From NCBI GenBank assembly GCA_002376325.1, contig DFMR01000198.1, positions 1-16,068 of the forward strand: a stretch of DNA of 16,068 nucleotides, read 5' to 3'. This document shows, piece after piece, positions 5,674 to 13,297 of this stretch. This DNA is from Proteobacteria bacterium UBA3588 (GTDB lineage Bacteria; Pseudomonadota; Gammaproteobacteria; Thiohalomonadales; Thiohalomonadaceae). Below the pieces are notes generated by a model, which saw only the letters and a program-made list of their open reading frames with translations, searched no databases and was not told the DNA's origin. Position numbers and translations under genes: made by a program. How positions within the stretch are numbered: position 1 is the stretch's first letter; every line of letters begins with the position of its first letter.

Positions 5674-7308
5674 TTAAAGCTGGAAGCGGCCGATCATCTG
5701 TTGCAGCCGGTGCGCCAGCTGACTCAGCTCGCCGCTGGCATGAGTGATCTGCTGCGCGCCGTGCGCCGAGGTTTCGGCCACATGGCTGATGTTGCTGACG
5801 TTGCGGTTGATCTCTTCGGCCACTGCGCCCTGTTCTTCGGCGGCGCTGGCGATCTGGGTGTTCATTTCGTTGATACGGGTGACCGCGGCGGTGATGCCGT
5901 CGAGGGCGGTGCCGGCACGCGCCGCCTGCGATACGGTCTCCTGGGCGTGTCCCTGGTTCTGTTTCATCGCCGCCACCGCGCCGCGGGTCCCGCTCTGCAA
6001 CCGTTCGATCATGCCCTGGATCTCCTGGGTCGACTGCTGGGTCCGCGAAGCCAGCGTGCGCACCTCGTCGGCGACCACGGCAAAGCCGCGGCCCTGTTCG
6101 CCGGCGCGGGCGGCCTCGATGGCGGCATTGAGCGCCAGCAGGTTGGTCTGTTCGGCGATGCCGCGGATGACGTCGAGCACGCCGCTGATGTTGCCGCTGT
6201 CGGCGGCCAAGGTGTTGATGGTGTCGGCGGTGCGTTCGATCTCGGTGGCGAGGGTGTCGATCTGATCGATGGCGGCCGCCACCAGCCGCTTGCCGTCCAA
6301 GGCCTCCTGATCGGCCTTGGCGGCGGCGTCCGCGGCATTGGCGGCGCTGCGTGCGACTTCGGCCACGGTGGCGGTCATTTCGTTGATCGCCGTTGCCACC
6401 ATGTCGGTCTCCTGCTGCTGGGCGCTAACCCCTTCGGTGGTGCCTTCCGATACCTTGGAGAGATGGGCGGATTCCTGCGCCAAGCGGGTCGCCGATTGCG
6501 CCACTTGCTGCATCGCACTGTGCAGACTGCTGCGCAACTGCTCGGCGCTGGCGGCGAGCTGGCCGATCTCGTCCTGACTGTGGACTGCGATGGTATGGGC
6601 GAAATCACCGCCGGCCAGACGTCCCATGTCACGGACAAGATTGCCCGCCGGCGCCAGCACCATGCGTTTGACCGCCCAGAGAAACGCGAAGTAGGCGAGG
6701 AGTACGGCGATGATGATCACCAGCGCGCTGACTTTGAGGTTGGCGCGGGCGGAGCTGGTCATGGCGTCCGAGCGCTGCGTTACCGCCTTGGCGATGGCCG
6801 CTGCGGCCTGGTCCAGCGTCGTGGTCGGTTCGCGATCGATCCCTTTCACCGCCTTGTCGCCCACCTGGGTGATGAAGCCGCTGCGCTTGTATTGCTCCAG
6901 GCCCTGGCGATAGGCCGCCCCCATCGTTTGATGGGCGCTCAAGAAGTGTTGCAGCAGTTGCCGCGCATCGCCGTCGGGCAATTGCCCGATCAGCGCTTGG
7001 GTGCCCTTGTCGACCGCCGCCTCGCGCTGTTCGAATTGATGCCAGTATTTATCCAGCGCCGCCGGATCGCTGCCGCGAATCAGGGTGTCTTTCCACTCCT
7101 GTACCTGCTTCTTGAAGTCGGCCTCGATATGCAGCACGGCACGTTCCTGGGTCACCGGCCCGTTGATCAGGGCATCGTAATTATTGAGGGCGGCGATGTC
7201 GTGCCAGAAGGCGTAGGCGACCGCCACCAGCAACACGGAGGTGCCGCCGCCGGTGATCAGGAGAAGTTTGCCCAGGAGTCTATGCGAGAAGAGGTTCATG
7301 GCGCCCAT
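5674..7308 (-). CDS. Methyl-accepting chemotaxis protein
   Basis: 544 residues with standard receptor architecture: membrane helix about 13-34, a mostly helical periplasmic sensor domain to about 190, second helix 193-212, HAMP about 213-265 and a long cytoplasmic coiled coil. The signalling tip IRGIAEQTNLLALNAAIEAA at 381-400, continuing to RAGEQGRGFAVVADEVRTLA, is essentially canonical and would contact CheA and CheW. The protein ends in GRFQL, with no C-terminal pentapeptide for tethering CheR/CheB, which is common outside enterics. The ligand cannot be read from the sequence. No che gene is adjacent, so it is an orphan receptor here. An ATG three codons downstream (7299) is an alternative start; neither has a strong ribosome site. 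Confidence 0.95.
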   Translation of the reverse strand: MGAMNLFSHRLLGKLLLITGGGTSVLLVAVAYAFWHDIAALNNYDALINGPVTQERAVLHIEADFKKQVQEWKDTLIRGSDPAALDKYWHQFEQREAAVDKGTQALIGQLPDGDARQLLQHFLSAHQTMGAAYRQGLEQYKRSGFITQVGDKAVKGIDREPTTTLDQAAAAIAKAVTQRSDAMTSSARANLKVSALVIIIAVLLAYFAFLWAVKRMVLAPAGNLVRDMGRLAGGDFAHTIAVHSQDEIGQLAASAEQLRSSLHSAMQQVAQSATRLAQESAHLSKVSEGTTEGVSAQQQETDMVATAINEMTATVAEVARSAANAADAAAKADQEALDGKRLVAAAIDQIDTLATEIERTADTINTLAADSGNISGVLDVIRGIAEQTNLLALNAAIEAARAGEQGRGFAVVADEVRTLASRTQQSTQEIQGMIERLQSGTRGAVAAMKQNQGHAQETVSQAARAGTALDGITAAVTRINEMNTQIASAAEEQGAVAEEINRNVSNISHVAETSAHGAQQITHASGELSQLAHRLQQMIGRFQL

Positions 7309-7329
7309 ATCTGTTGGTATCCGTGTGTT

Positions 7330-7353
7330 GCCGGGGCCGCGGACGGTCCCGGC
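7330..7353. other. Strong hairpin between the Smr-domain and chemotaxis genes
   Basis: GCCGGG and CCCGGC enclose a further CCG/CGG stem, giving about 10 pairs with one G-U and a 4-base loop. There is no T tract on either side. It lies in the 132-base gap upstream of the receptor gene, in its probable leader. On the minus strand a weaker hairpin, AACAC-7-GTGTT followed by TTTAA, closer to the Smr stop is a better terminator candidate. I saw no clear flagellar sigma-28 promoter here. Confidence 0.35.
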
Positions 7354-7440
7354 ATGCCTATCGTCACAGCACCGCGTTGGCGGCGGGGCGGCGCTTAAAA
7401 CACAACAACAGTGTTCCGGTTATTTGCCTGCAAACGGCGT

Positions 7441-8004
7441 CTATGCGCCGAGGTTGCCGGTTCTTCTTTTGAGCAGAACATACACGGCGCCGGTGCCGCC
7501 GTCTACCGGCCGCGCCGAGCAAAATGCCAGCACCTCGTCCCGTTGCCGCAGCCAGTGATTGACCTTGCCCTTGAGTACCGGCCGGCACTGCGCGGAACGG
7601 TTGCCCTTGCCGTGGATCACGCGTACGCAGCGTATGTCGCGCTCGCGGCAGTGCAGCAGAAATGCCGCCAGCGCCAACCGCGCCTCCGCCGTGGTCATGC
7701 CGTGCAGGTCCAGTTCCGCCCCGATGGCGTATTGTCCGCGCCGCAGTTTGCGCATGATGCCGTGCTGCAGCCCAGGGCGGGCAAACAGCAGTTCCTCGCC
7801 GGTTTCGACGAGGGCCGGATCGTCGGGGTCGGACAGCATGTCCTGAAGCACCTGCTCCTCGTCGGCAATGCGCTTCGCCGGGTGGGTGGGCGGCGGCGGG
7901 GGCGTCAGCGCCACCGTGTCGGCGTCGAGCGGCGACACGTCGGCCACTGCGGCCCGAAACAGGGCGCGTTCATCCTCCTCCAGTGGGGTCGGTTTCTTGC
8001 GCAT
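7441..8004 (-). CDS. Smr-domain protein (YdaL/SmrA-like)
   Basis: 187 residues. The C-terminal Smr domain (about 95-180) shows the two hallmarks ELDLHGMTTAEAR (97-109) and RVIHGKGNRS (128-137), plus GGTGAVYVLLKR near the end. Stand-alone Smr proteins of this layout, with a low-complexity, proline-rich N-terminal half (here a run of five prolines at 35-39), are nucleic-acid-binding proteins with nuclease activity reported for some members. The cellular role of the bacterial short form remains poorly defined. It lies divergent to surE with about 119 bases between the starts. Family is certain; function is only general. Confidence 0.92.
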   Translation of the reverse strand: MRKKPTPLEEDERALFRAAVADVSPLDADTVALTPPPPPTHPAKRIADEEQVLQDMLSDPDDPALVETGEELLFARPGLQHGIMRKLRRGQYAIGAELDLHGMTTAEARLALAAFLLHCRERDIRCVRVIHGKGNRSAQCRPVLKGKVNHWLRQRDEVLAFCSARPVDGGTGAVYVLLKRRTGNLGA

Positions 8005-8076
8005 GACCGATAGTCTCTCTCGACTTGGAGCGGCAGTCCACCGCCGCGGGGATGCCGTCGCGAGCGGCGGATAGAG

Positions 8077-8082
8077 TATAGT
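8077..8082 (+). promoter_or_regulatory. Candidate -10 box for surE
   Basis: TATAGT matches 5 of 6 bases of the sigma-70 -10 consensus and sits about 42 bases before the surE start. No good -35 is present at 16-18 bases upstream, so the call is weak; a start depending on an activator or another sigma factor is possible. Confidence 0.3.
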
Positions 8083-8123
8083 ACCGCCATGATCCGGCCC
8101 TACCGCCCGCTTTGGATTTCAGC

Positions 8124-8876
8124 ATGAGAATTTTGATCAGCAACGATGACGGCTACCAGGCGCCTGGTATCCGCTGTCTGGCCGATACGCTGGCGACTAT
8201 CGCCGAGGTGACGGTCGTGGCGCCGGAGCGGGATCGCAGCGGCGCCAGCAATTCATTGACGTTGGACTCGCCGCTACGGGCGGTGACCATGGACAACGGC
8301 TATATCCGGGTCGACGGCACGCCGACCGATTGCGTCCATCTGGCCATCACCGGCCTGCTGGAGCAGGAGCCGGACATGGTGGTCTCGGGTGTCAACGCCG
8401 GGGCCAACATGGGGGATGACGTCATCTATTCCGGTACCGTCGCCGCCGCCATGGAGGGGCGGTTCCTCGGCCTGCCGGCCATCGCGATCTCCATGGCCAG
8501 CCACAAGCCCGTTCATTTCGCCACGGCCGGCCGGGTCGCCGTGGCCCTGGTACAGCAACTGCTGAGTCATCCGCTGCCGCCCGATACGATACTCAACGTC
8601 AACGTCCCGGACGTGCCGTGGGAGGCGTTGGCCGGTTTCGAGGCAACCCGCCTCGGCCAGCGCCACAAGTCCGAGCCGGTGGTCAGGGGGCAGGATCCGC
8701 GCGGCCGCCCCCTCTACTGGGTCGGACCCGCGGGCGCGGAGCAGGATGCCGGACCGGGCACCGATTTTCATGCGGTGCGCCTCAATCGGGTGTCGGTGAC
8801 GCCGATTCAGGTGGATCTGACCCGCCACAACGCAGTGGACAGCGTCGCGGCATGGTTGCGGGGGTGGCCTCGATGA
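8124..8876 (+). CDS. surE: 5'/3'-nucleotidase SurE
   Basis: 250 residues from the ATG at 8124, matching the family length. SurE is a cytoplasmic metal-dependent phosphatase that hydrolyses nucleoside 5'- and 3'-monophosphates. The N terminus MRILISNDDGYQAPGI carries the metal ligands D8 and D9. S39 lies in APERDRSGASNSLT, and N91 in VVSGVNAGANMGDDVIYSGT. The invariant VDGTPTDCVHLA is at 63-73. A TTG four codons upstream extends the frame but the conserved start is the ATG. Its TGA overlaps the ATG of pcm as ATGA. It heads the survival cluster surE-pcm-nlpD-rpoS. Confidence 0.97.
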   Translation: MRILISNDDGYQAPGIRCLADTLATIAEVTVVAPERDRSGASNSLTLDSPLRAVTMDNGYIRVDGTPTDCVHLAITGLLEQEPDMVVSGVNAGANMGDDVIYSGTVAAAMEGRFLGLPAIAISMASHKPVHFATAGRVAVALVQQLLSHPLPPDTILNVNVPDVPWEALAGFEATRLGQRHKSEPVVRGQDPRGRPLYWVGPAGAEQDAGPGTDFHAVRLNRVSVTPIQVDLTRHNAVDSVAAWLRGWPR

Positions 8877-9532
8877 CGCGGGAACTGAGCGGCATCGGCA
8901 TGACCTCGCTACGCACCCGTGAACGCATGGTGACGCGGCTGGTCGAACAGGGTATCCGCGACCTGCGGGTCCTGGAGGCGATGCGCAACGTGCCGCGTCA
9001 CCTGTTCGTTGATGAGGCACTCGGGACGCGCGCCTACGAAGACACTGCGCTGCCCATCGGCAACGGCCAGACCATCTCGCAGCCCTACGTGGTTGCACGT
9101 ATGAGCGAGATATTGGCGGCGGGGCTGTTGTCCAAGGTGTTGGAGATAGGTGCGGGCAGCGGTTATCAAAGTGCAATACTCGCGCTGTTGGCCGGCGAGG
9201 TCTTCAGCGTGGAGCGCATCGGCGATTTGGTGCGCAAGGCGCGTGAACGGCTGCGGCGGTTGCAGCTCCATAACGTCCGTCTGCGCCATGCCGACGGTTA
9301 TCGGGGCTGGGCGGAATACGGCCCCTACGATGCAATCCTGGTAGCGGCCGCACCCACCGAGGTGCCGGCCGAACTGACGACGCAGCTGGCCGACGGCGGT
9401 CGCATGGTGGTCCCGGTGGGGGAGCGCGGCACACAGCAGTTGCTGCTGATCCGGCGCAAGGGTGATGAGCTTGTGCAAGAAGTGTTGGAGACGGTGAGTT
9501 TCGTCCCGATGCTGGGCGGCGCCAATCGTTGA
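8873..9532 (+). CDS. pcm: Protein-L-isoaspartate O-methyltransferase
   Basis: 219 residues from the ATG at 8873, normal for Pcm. It transfers a methyl group from S-adenosylmethionine to isoaspartyl residues in damaged proteins, starting their repair. Visible motifs are NVPRHLFVDEAL (39-50), the substrate-site GNGQTISQPYVVA (63-75), the SAM-binding VLEIGAGSGYQSAILA (89-104) and the C-terminal VSFVPMLGG (208-216). The frame stays open well upstream inside surE, but the ATG that overlaps the surE stop gives the conserved length. Co-transcription and translational coupling with surE are likely. Confidence 0.97.
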   Translation: MTRELSGIGMTSLRTRERMVTRLVEQGIRDLRVLEAMRNVPRHLFVDEALGTRAYEDTALPIGNGQTISQPYVVARMSEILAAGLLSKVLEIGAGSGYQSAILALLAGEVFSVERIGDLVRKARERLRRLQLHNVRLRHADGYRGWAEYGPYDAILVAAAPTEVPAELTTQLADGGRMVVPVGERGTQQLLLIRRKGDELVQEVLETVSFVPMLGGANR

Positions 9533-9539
9533 GGTTGTC

Positions 9540-9623
9540 ATGAATTCGTTCGCAATATTTTGTAACAATGTGACGGAGAGATTACCAGTGGCAGCGAGCG
9601 ATGCGAACGGTGCCAATGACTAG
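9540..9623 (+). CDS. Possible 27-residue ORF overlapping the nlpD start
   Basis: An ATG at 9540, preceded by GAGG with a 5-base spacer just after the pcm stop, opens a 27-codon ORF ending in TAG at 9621-9623, past both candidate nlpD starts. An in-frame GTG at 9588 also has a good GGAGAG 7 bases upstream. Both nlpD start codons lack a clear ribosome site. The peptide matches nothing I know. It may couple pcm and nlpD translation, or be accidental. The same stretch also has a possible -35 (TTGTCA, 9535-9540). Confidence 0.25.
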   Translation: MNSFAIFCNNVTERLPVAASDANGAND

Positions 9624-10398
9624 AGGCCGCTGGTTTGTTGCGCTAATGGTCGCCGCGCTGCTGGGGCTGAGTGGCTGCGGTGAATTGCAGCCGCCCGGGA
9701 CGCGTCATTATTTTGTCTATCACACGGTGGACTCGGGCGATACGCTCTATTCCATCGCTTGGCGTTATGGTTACGACTATCACGAGGTGGCGGCCTGGAA
9801 TCACATCAAGTCACCGTATCGTATCTACGTGGGACAGCGGCTCGTGGTGATTCCGCCGGTCAAACCGGTGGTGGTCGATGAGAGCCGCAGCGTTGCAACT
9901 GCTTCAGCCGCGGCGCCAAGTGCCGATAACGGCAACAAGTCGGCGGTGGCGCACGCTGCCTCGACAGCGATAACCACACCCCCTGTGTCAGTTGAAAAGC
10001 ATGCCTGGCACCCACATGAATTGGCTATTCACTGGCGCTGGCCGACACGTGGCGTGATTAAACGCAAATTCAAGGATACGGGCAGCAAGAACGGTATCGA
10101 TATCGGCGGCAGATTGGGACAGCCGGTTTATGCGGCCGCCCCCGGAGATGTTGTCTACAGCGGCAATGGTCTGGTAGGTTATGGCAACCTCGTGATAATC
10201 AAACACGACGATACATTTTTGAGCGCCTACGGTGACAACAGGCGCTTGCTCGTAAAAGAGGGCGAGCATGTCAAGGCGGGACAAATGATTGCGAAGATGG
10301 GGCTGACGGGCAAGGATGATGCCGTGCTCCACTTCGAAATCCGCAAGGAAGGCAAACCAGTAGATCCATTGCGATATCTGCCGCGGAAAACAAACTAA
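9601..10398 (+). CDS. nlpD: Murein hydrolase activator NlpD (lipoprotein)
   Basis: 265 residues from the ATG at 9601; an ATG at 9616 is equally plausible and overlaps the short upstream ORF. Residues 1-25 are a lipoprotein signal ending in LLGLSGC, so C26 would be lipidated. A LysM domain occupies about 40-86 (HTVDSGDTLYSIAWRYG, then RIYVGQRLVVIPP), a low-complexity linker about 87-140, and a LytM/M23 domain about 145-260 (NGIDIGGRLGQPVYAAAPGD, LHFEIRKEGKPVDPLRYLP). Of the zinc-ligand positions only D167 and H244 remain; the expected histidines are K163, D212 and V242. That is as expected for NlpD, which activates the amidase AmiC rather than cutting murein itself. In relatives a main rpoS promoter lies inside this gene. 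Confidence 0.95.
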   Translation: MRTVPMTRGRWFVALMVAALLGLSGCGELQPPGTRHYFVYHTVDSGDTLYSIAWRYGYDYHEVAAWNHIKSPYRIYVGQRLVVIPPVKPVVVDESRSVATASAAAPSADNGNKSAVAHAASTAITTPPVSVEKHAWHPHELAIHWRWPTRGVIKRKFKDTGSKNGIDIGGRLGQPVYAAAPGDVVYSGNGLVGYGNLVIIKHDDTFLSAYGDNRRLLVKEGEHVKAGQMIAKMGLTGKDDAVLHFEIRKEGKPVDPLRYLPRKTN

Positions 10399-10410
10399 AG
10401 GACGGTGCGT

Positions 10411-11409
10411 ATGGGCGATAACAGTATGCATGCCGGCGAGACCATCGCCGGAGATGAAACGGAAGGGTACGTTGAGGCGAGGGAAGAGAGCGAAGAGTTC
10501 TTGGAACTGGGCGAAGAGGCGGAAGCAGTTGCCGATGACGGCAAGTCTTTGCAGGATTATACGCCCATGGCGGTTCCCGATGCGGAGCTCGATGCCACCC
10601 GGCTCTATCTGGGTGAAATCGGTTTTTCCCCCCTGCTGACGGCTGAAGAAGAGGTTTATTATGCGCGGCTTGCACTGAAAGGTGTCGAGGCGGCGCGTAA
10701 GCGCATGATCGAAAGCAATCTGCGACTGGTGGTCAAGATTGCCCGCCGTTACCTGCATCGCGGTCTGCCGCTGTTGGATCTGATCGAGGAAGGCAACCTG
10801 GGTCTGATCCGTGCCGTGGAGAAGTTCGATCCCGAACGCGGTTTTCGTTTTTCCACCTACGCTACGTGGTGGATTCGCCAGACCATCGAGCGGGCCATCA
10901 TGAATCAGACCCGCACCATCCGTCTCCCCATTCACGTCGTCAAGGAGATCAACGTCTATCTCCGCGCCGCCCGTCACCTGACCCAAAGCCTCGATCACGA
11001 ACCCAGCCCGGAAGAGATCGCCGAGATGCTGGACCGGCCCATCGAGGACGTCAAGCACATGCTCGGGTTGAATGAGCGCGTCACTTCGGTGGATGTGCCT
11101 GTCGGCCGCGATGCGGACAAGTCGTTGCTCGACTCCATTCCGGATGACAACAATCTCGATCCGGTCGAGTTACTGCAGGACGACGACATGAAGGCCAAGA
11201 TCGAACTGTGGCTGGACGAGCTCACCGACAAACAGCGCGAGGTGGTGGAGCGCCGCTTCGGATTGAACGGTCATGATGTGACTACGCTGGAAGAGGTGGG
11301 GCAGCAGATCGGCGTGACCCGCGAGCGGGTGCGCCAGATCCAGATCGAGGCGTTGAAACGGTTGCGCAAGATCATGGAGAGCCAGGGCTTCTCCAGCGAC
11401 ACCATCTGA
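10411..11409 (+). CDS. rpoS: Stationary-phase sigma factor RpoS (sigma-38)
   Basis: 332 residues from ATG 10411, chosen because AAAGGA (10397-10402), overlapping the nlpD stop, is 8 bases away; a GTG at 10405 is too close. After a very acidic N-terminal segment (1-60), region 1.2 reads DATRLYLGEIGFSPLLTAEE, region 2 ESNLRLVVKIARRY and FDPERGFRFSTYATWWIRQT, then NQTRTIRLPIHVVKEINVYL, diagnostic for RpoS over RpoD. K178 in HVVKEI corresponds to the E. coli lysine (K173) needed for RssB recognition and ClpXP turnover. Region 4 ends with EVGQQIGVTRERVRQIQIEA. It directs RNA polymerase in general stress and stationary phase. Order after nlpD is canonical. Confidence 0.98.
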   Translation: MGDNSMHAGETIAGDETEGYVEAREESEEFLELGEEAEAVADDGKSLQDYTPMAVPDAELDATRLYLGEIGFSPLLTAEEEVYYARLALKGVEAARKRMIESNLRLVVKIARRYLHRGLPLLDLIEEGNLGLIRAVEKFDPERGFRFSTYATWWIRQTIERAIMNQTRTIRLPIHVVKEINVYLRAARHLTQSLDHEPSPEEIAEMLDRPIEDVKHMLGLNERVTSVDVPVGRDADKSLLDSIPDDNNLDPVELLQDDDMKAKIELWLDELTDKQREVVERRFGLNGHDVTTLEEVGQQIGVTRERVRQIQIEALKRLRKIMESQGFSSDTI

Positions 11410-11425
11410 ATCTGCAAAAAAGCTT

Positions 11426-11543
11426 AACCACGGGGAGCGCGGGGAAAACTCGACATCAGGGCCGTCTAAAGATCGATTTGCCGTGTTTTTCGTCGCTCCT
11501 CCCTGTGTGCAACGAACACAAATGCCTCCTGTTCTCCGTGGTT
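11426..11543. repeat. Inverted-repeat element between convergent genes
   Basis: AACCACGGGGAG (11426-11437) opens and CTCCGTGGTT (11534-11543) closes a 118-base element filling the gap between rpoS and the Mth938-like gene. Reading the right end in reverse complement, the similarity to the left end continues imperfectly for about 20 bases. The type (CCACGGAG...) resembles dispersed intergenic repeats I have seen in many gammaproteobacteria. No ORF is inside. It may serve as a two-way transcription end. Confidence 0.5.
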
Positions 11544-11553
11544 GCTGTTCTTT

Positions 11554-11976
11554 TTATTCCCCCATGAGCAGCGCGGCCACTACCCGCCGCCCTTCGGCGG
11601 CCAGCACGCTATAGGTGCGGCAGGTGGCCCCCGTGTCCATCACCTCCATCCCGATGCCTCGTTCCGCCAATGCCTGCATCACTGCCGTAGCGGGAAAGCG
11701 GAAGCGGCGGCCACATCCCAACAGCACCAATTCCGGTTGCAGCGCCAGCAGCGCGGCGAGATGTTCGGGTTGCAGCTCCTCCACCTGTTGCGGCAGCCAC
11801 TCCCTTATCAGGGTGTCGGGCGCAATAATGAAGCTGCGGGTCAGCACCTCGACCCGCGGTGCCGTCGCCTCGACGGCGTCGTTGACGGCGGCGGCCCGGA
11901 TGGCGACGGTGATCGCGCCCGGCTCATAGGAACGGATGGTATAGCCGACGGGCTGGGTGTCTTCGGTAAAATTCAT
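11554..11976 (-). CDS. Mth938-like domain protein (DUF498)
   Basis: 140 residues, full length for the family. Typical elements are SFIIAPDTLIREWLP (48-62), the glycine/cysteine core PELVLLGCGRRFRFP (81-95) and GIGMEVMDTGATCRTYSVL (107-125), ending in EGRRVVAALLMGE. The family is small, globular and found from archaea to the mitochondrial complex I assembly factor NDUFAF3; its bacterial function is not established. It is divergent from the alaC operon. The start has no strong ribosome site. A -10-like TACACT on the minus strand overlaps the alaC promoter region. Confidence 0.9.
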   Translation of the reverse strand: MNFTEDTQPVGYTIRSYEPGAITVAIRAAAVNDAVEATAPRVEVLTRSFIIAPDTLIREWLPQQVEELQPEHLAALLALQPELVLLGCGRRFRFPATAVMQALAERGIGMEVMDTGATCRTYSVLAAEGRRVVAALLMGE

Positions 11977-12010
11977 GGTTTAATCGGCCGCTGCGGGCCA
12001 TTACGCTCCG

Positions 12011-12039
12011 TTGACAGTGTAAAATGGGCTCAGTAATGT
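12011..12039 (+). promoter_or_regulatory. Sigma-70 promoter of the alaC-alaA-hom operon
   Basis: TTGACA (12011-12016), a perfect -35, is followed by a 17-base spacer and TAATGT (12034-12039), which keeps the key first, second and sixth bases of the -10. Transcription would start near 12046. That is only about 7 bases before the most upstream possible start codon of alaC, which favours the later TTG start at 12110 and a leader of about 64 bases. Confidence 0.6.
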
Positions 12040-12109
12040 TAGCAGCTTTAGTTTGGCCGGAGTGACAGCGCCTGTCGCCGGCCGACAACCGGCGCGCGGA
12101 ACCACGGTC

Positions 12110-13297
12110 TTGATAGAAGATTTCCAGAGAATCAAGCGATTACCTCCCTATGTATTCGCCATAGTCACCGATCTCAAACAGAAGGCCCGAGCGCGGGGCG
12201 AGGACATTATCGACTTTGGGATGGGCAATCCCGATCAGCCGACGCCGCCGCATATCGTCGAGAAGCTGGTGGAGGCGGCTCAGCGCGAGGACACCCACCG
12301 TTATTCCGTCTCCAAGGGGATACCGCGCCTGCGCAAGGCGATCTGTGGCTGGTACAAAAAACGCTATGACGTAGATCTGGACCCGGACAGCGAGGCCATC
12401 GTCACCATCGGTTCCAAAGAGGGCCTGGCGCATCTGGCCCTGGCGACGGTGGGGCCGGGCGACGCGGTCATGGTGCCCAATCCCGCCTACCCGATCCATC
12501 CGTACGGTTTCGTCATCGCCGGCGCCGATATCCGTCATGTGCCGATGGTCGACGGCGTCGACTTCTTCGCCGAACTGGAGAATGCCATCAGGAACTCCTG
12601 GCCCAGGCCCAAGTTCCTGTTGCTCAATTTTCCGGGCAATCCGACCACCCAGTGCGTGGAGCTGGATTTCTTCGAGCGCATCGTCGCCATCTGCCGCGAA
12701 CACGAGATTTGGGTGATTCACGACCTGGCCTACGCCGACATCGTGTTCGACGGCTACGTCGCGCCGTCGATTATGCAGGTGGCCGGTGCCAAGGAGGTGG
12801 CGGTGGAGTTCTTCACGCTGTCGAAGAGCTACAACATGCCCGGCTGGCGCGTCGGCTTCATGGTCGGCAATCCGACCCTGGTGGGAGCCCTGGCGCGTAT
12901 GAAATCCTACCTGGACTACGGCATGTTCACGCCGATCCAGGTGGCGGCGATCGCCGCGCTGGAGGGTCCGCAGGCGTGTGTGCGCGAGATCAGCGACATG
13001 TATCAGAAGCGCCGCGACGTGCTGTGCGAAGGGCTCAACGGCATCGGCTGGCAGGTCACGCCGCCCAAGGCGACCATGTTTGTGTGGGCGCCGATCCCGG
13101 AGCCGTATCGTCACCTGGGCTCGCTGGAATTCTCCAAGCGTCTGCTGGAGGAGGCGAAGGTGGCGGTGTCGCCGGGCACCGGCTTCGGCGAGTACGGCGA
13201 CGACCACGTGCGTTTCGGTTTGATTGAAAATGAACACCGCACCCGTCAGGCGGTGCGCGGTATCCGCGAAATGTTTCGCAAGGACGGTTTACTGTGA
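12110..13297 (+). CDS. alaC: Alanine/glutamate-pyruvate aminotransferase AlaC
   Basis: 395 residues from a TTG at 12110; the frame is open to another TTG at 12053, but the conserved family start (DFQRIKRLPPYVFAIV) begins right after the later one and the promoter lies too close to the earlier one. No ATG is available. This is a fold-type I PLP enzyme making L-alanine from pyruvate with glutamate. Motifs: FGMGNPDQPTPPHI (36-49), NFPGNPTTQCVEL (173-185), HDLAYADIVFDG (204-215) and the PLP lysine K239 in FFTLSKSYNMPGWRVGF. Its stop overlaps the GTG of alaA as GTGA. The AlaC/YfdZ subgroup is clear; other 2-oxo acids could also be substrates. Confidence 0.93.
   Translation: MIEDFQRIKRLPPYVFAIVTDLKQKARARGEDIIDFGMGNPDQPTPPHIVEKLVEAAQREDTHRYSVSKGIPRLRKAICGWYKKRYDVDLDPDSEAIVTIGSKEGLAHLALATVGPGDAVMVPNPAYPIHPYGFVIAGADIRHVPMVDGVDFFAELENAIRNSWPRPKFLLLNFPGNPTTQCVELDFFERIVAICREHEIWVIHDLAYADIVFDGYVAPSIMQVAGAKEVAVEFFTLSKSYNMPGWRVGFMVGNPTLVGALARMKSYLDYGMFTPIQVAAIAALEGPQACVREISDMYQKRRDVLCEGLNGIGWQVTPPKATMFVWAPIPEPYRHLGSLEFSKRLLEEAKVAVSPGTGFGEYGDDHVRFGLIENEHRTRQAVRGIREMFRKDGLL

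Noticed and set aside
5545..7398. 617-codon plus-strand frame opposite the chemotaxis receptor
   Set aside because: Gly/His/Asp-rich antisense shadow of a well-supported receptor with a canonical signalling tip.
7309..7440. A flagellar sigma-28 promoter for the chemotaxis gene
   Set aside because: A GACGATAG string resembles the -10 element, but no TAAA-type -35 lies at the needed distance.
10030..10395. Loss of zinc-binding residues in the NlpD LytM domain as a possible defect
   Set aside because: Degenerate LytM sites are normal for NlpD, an amidase activator, so it is not evidence of decay.
9988..11058. 356-codon minus-strand frame opposite nlpD and rpoS
   Set aside because: Antisense shadow of two certain genes; no family features.
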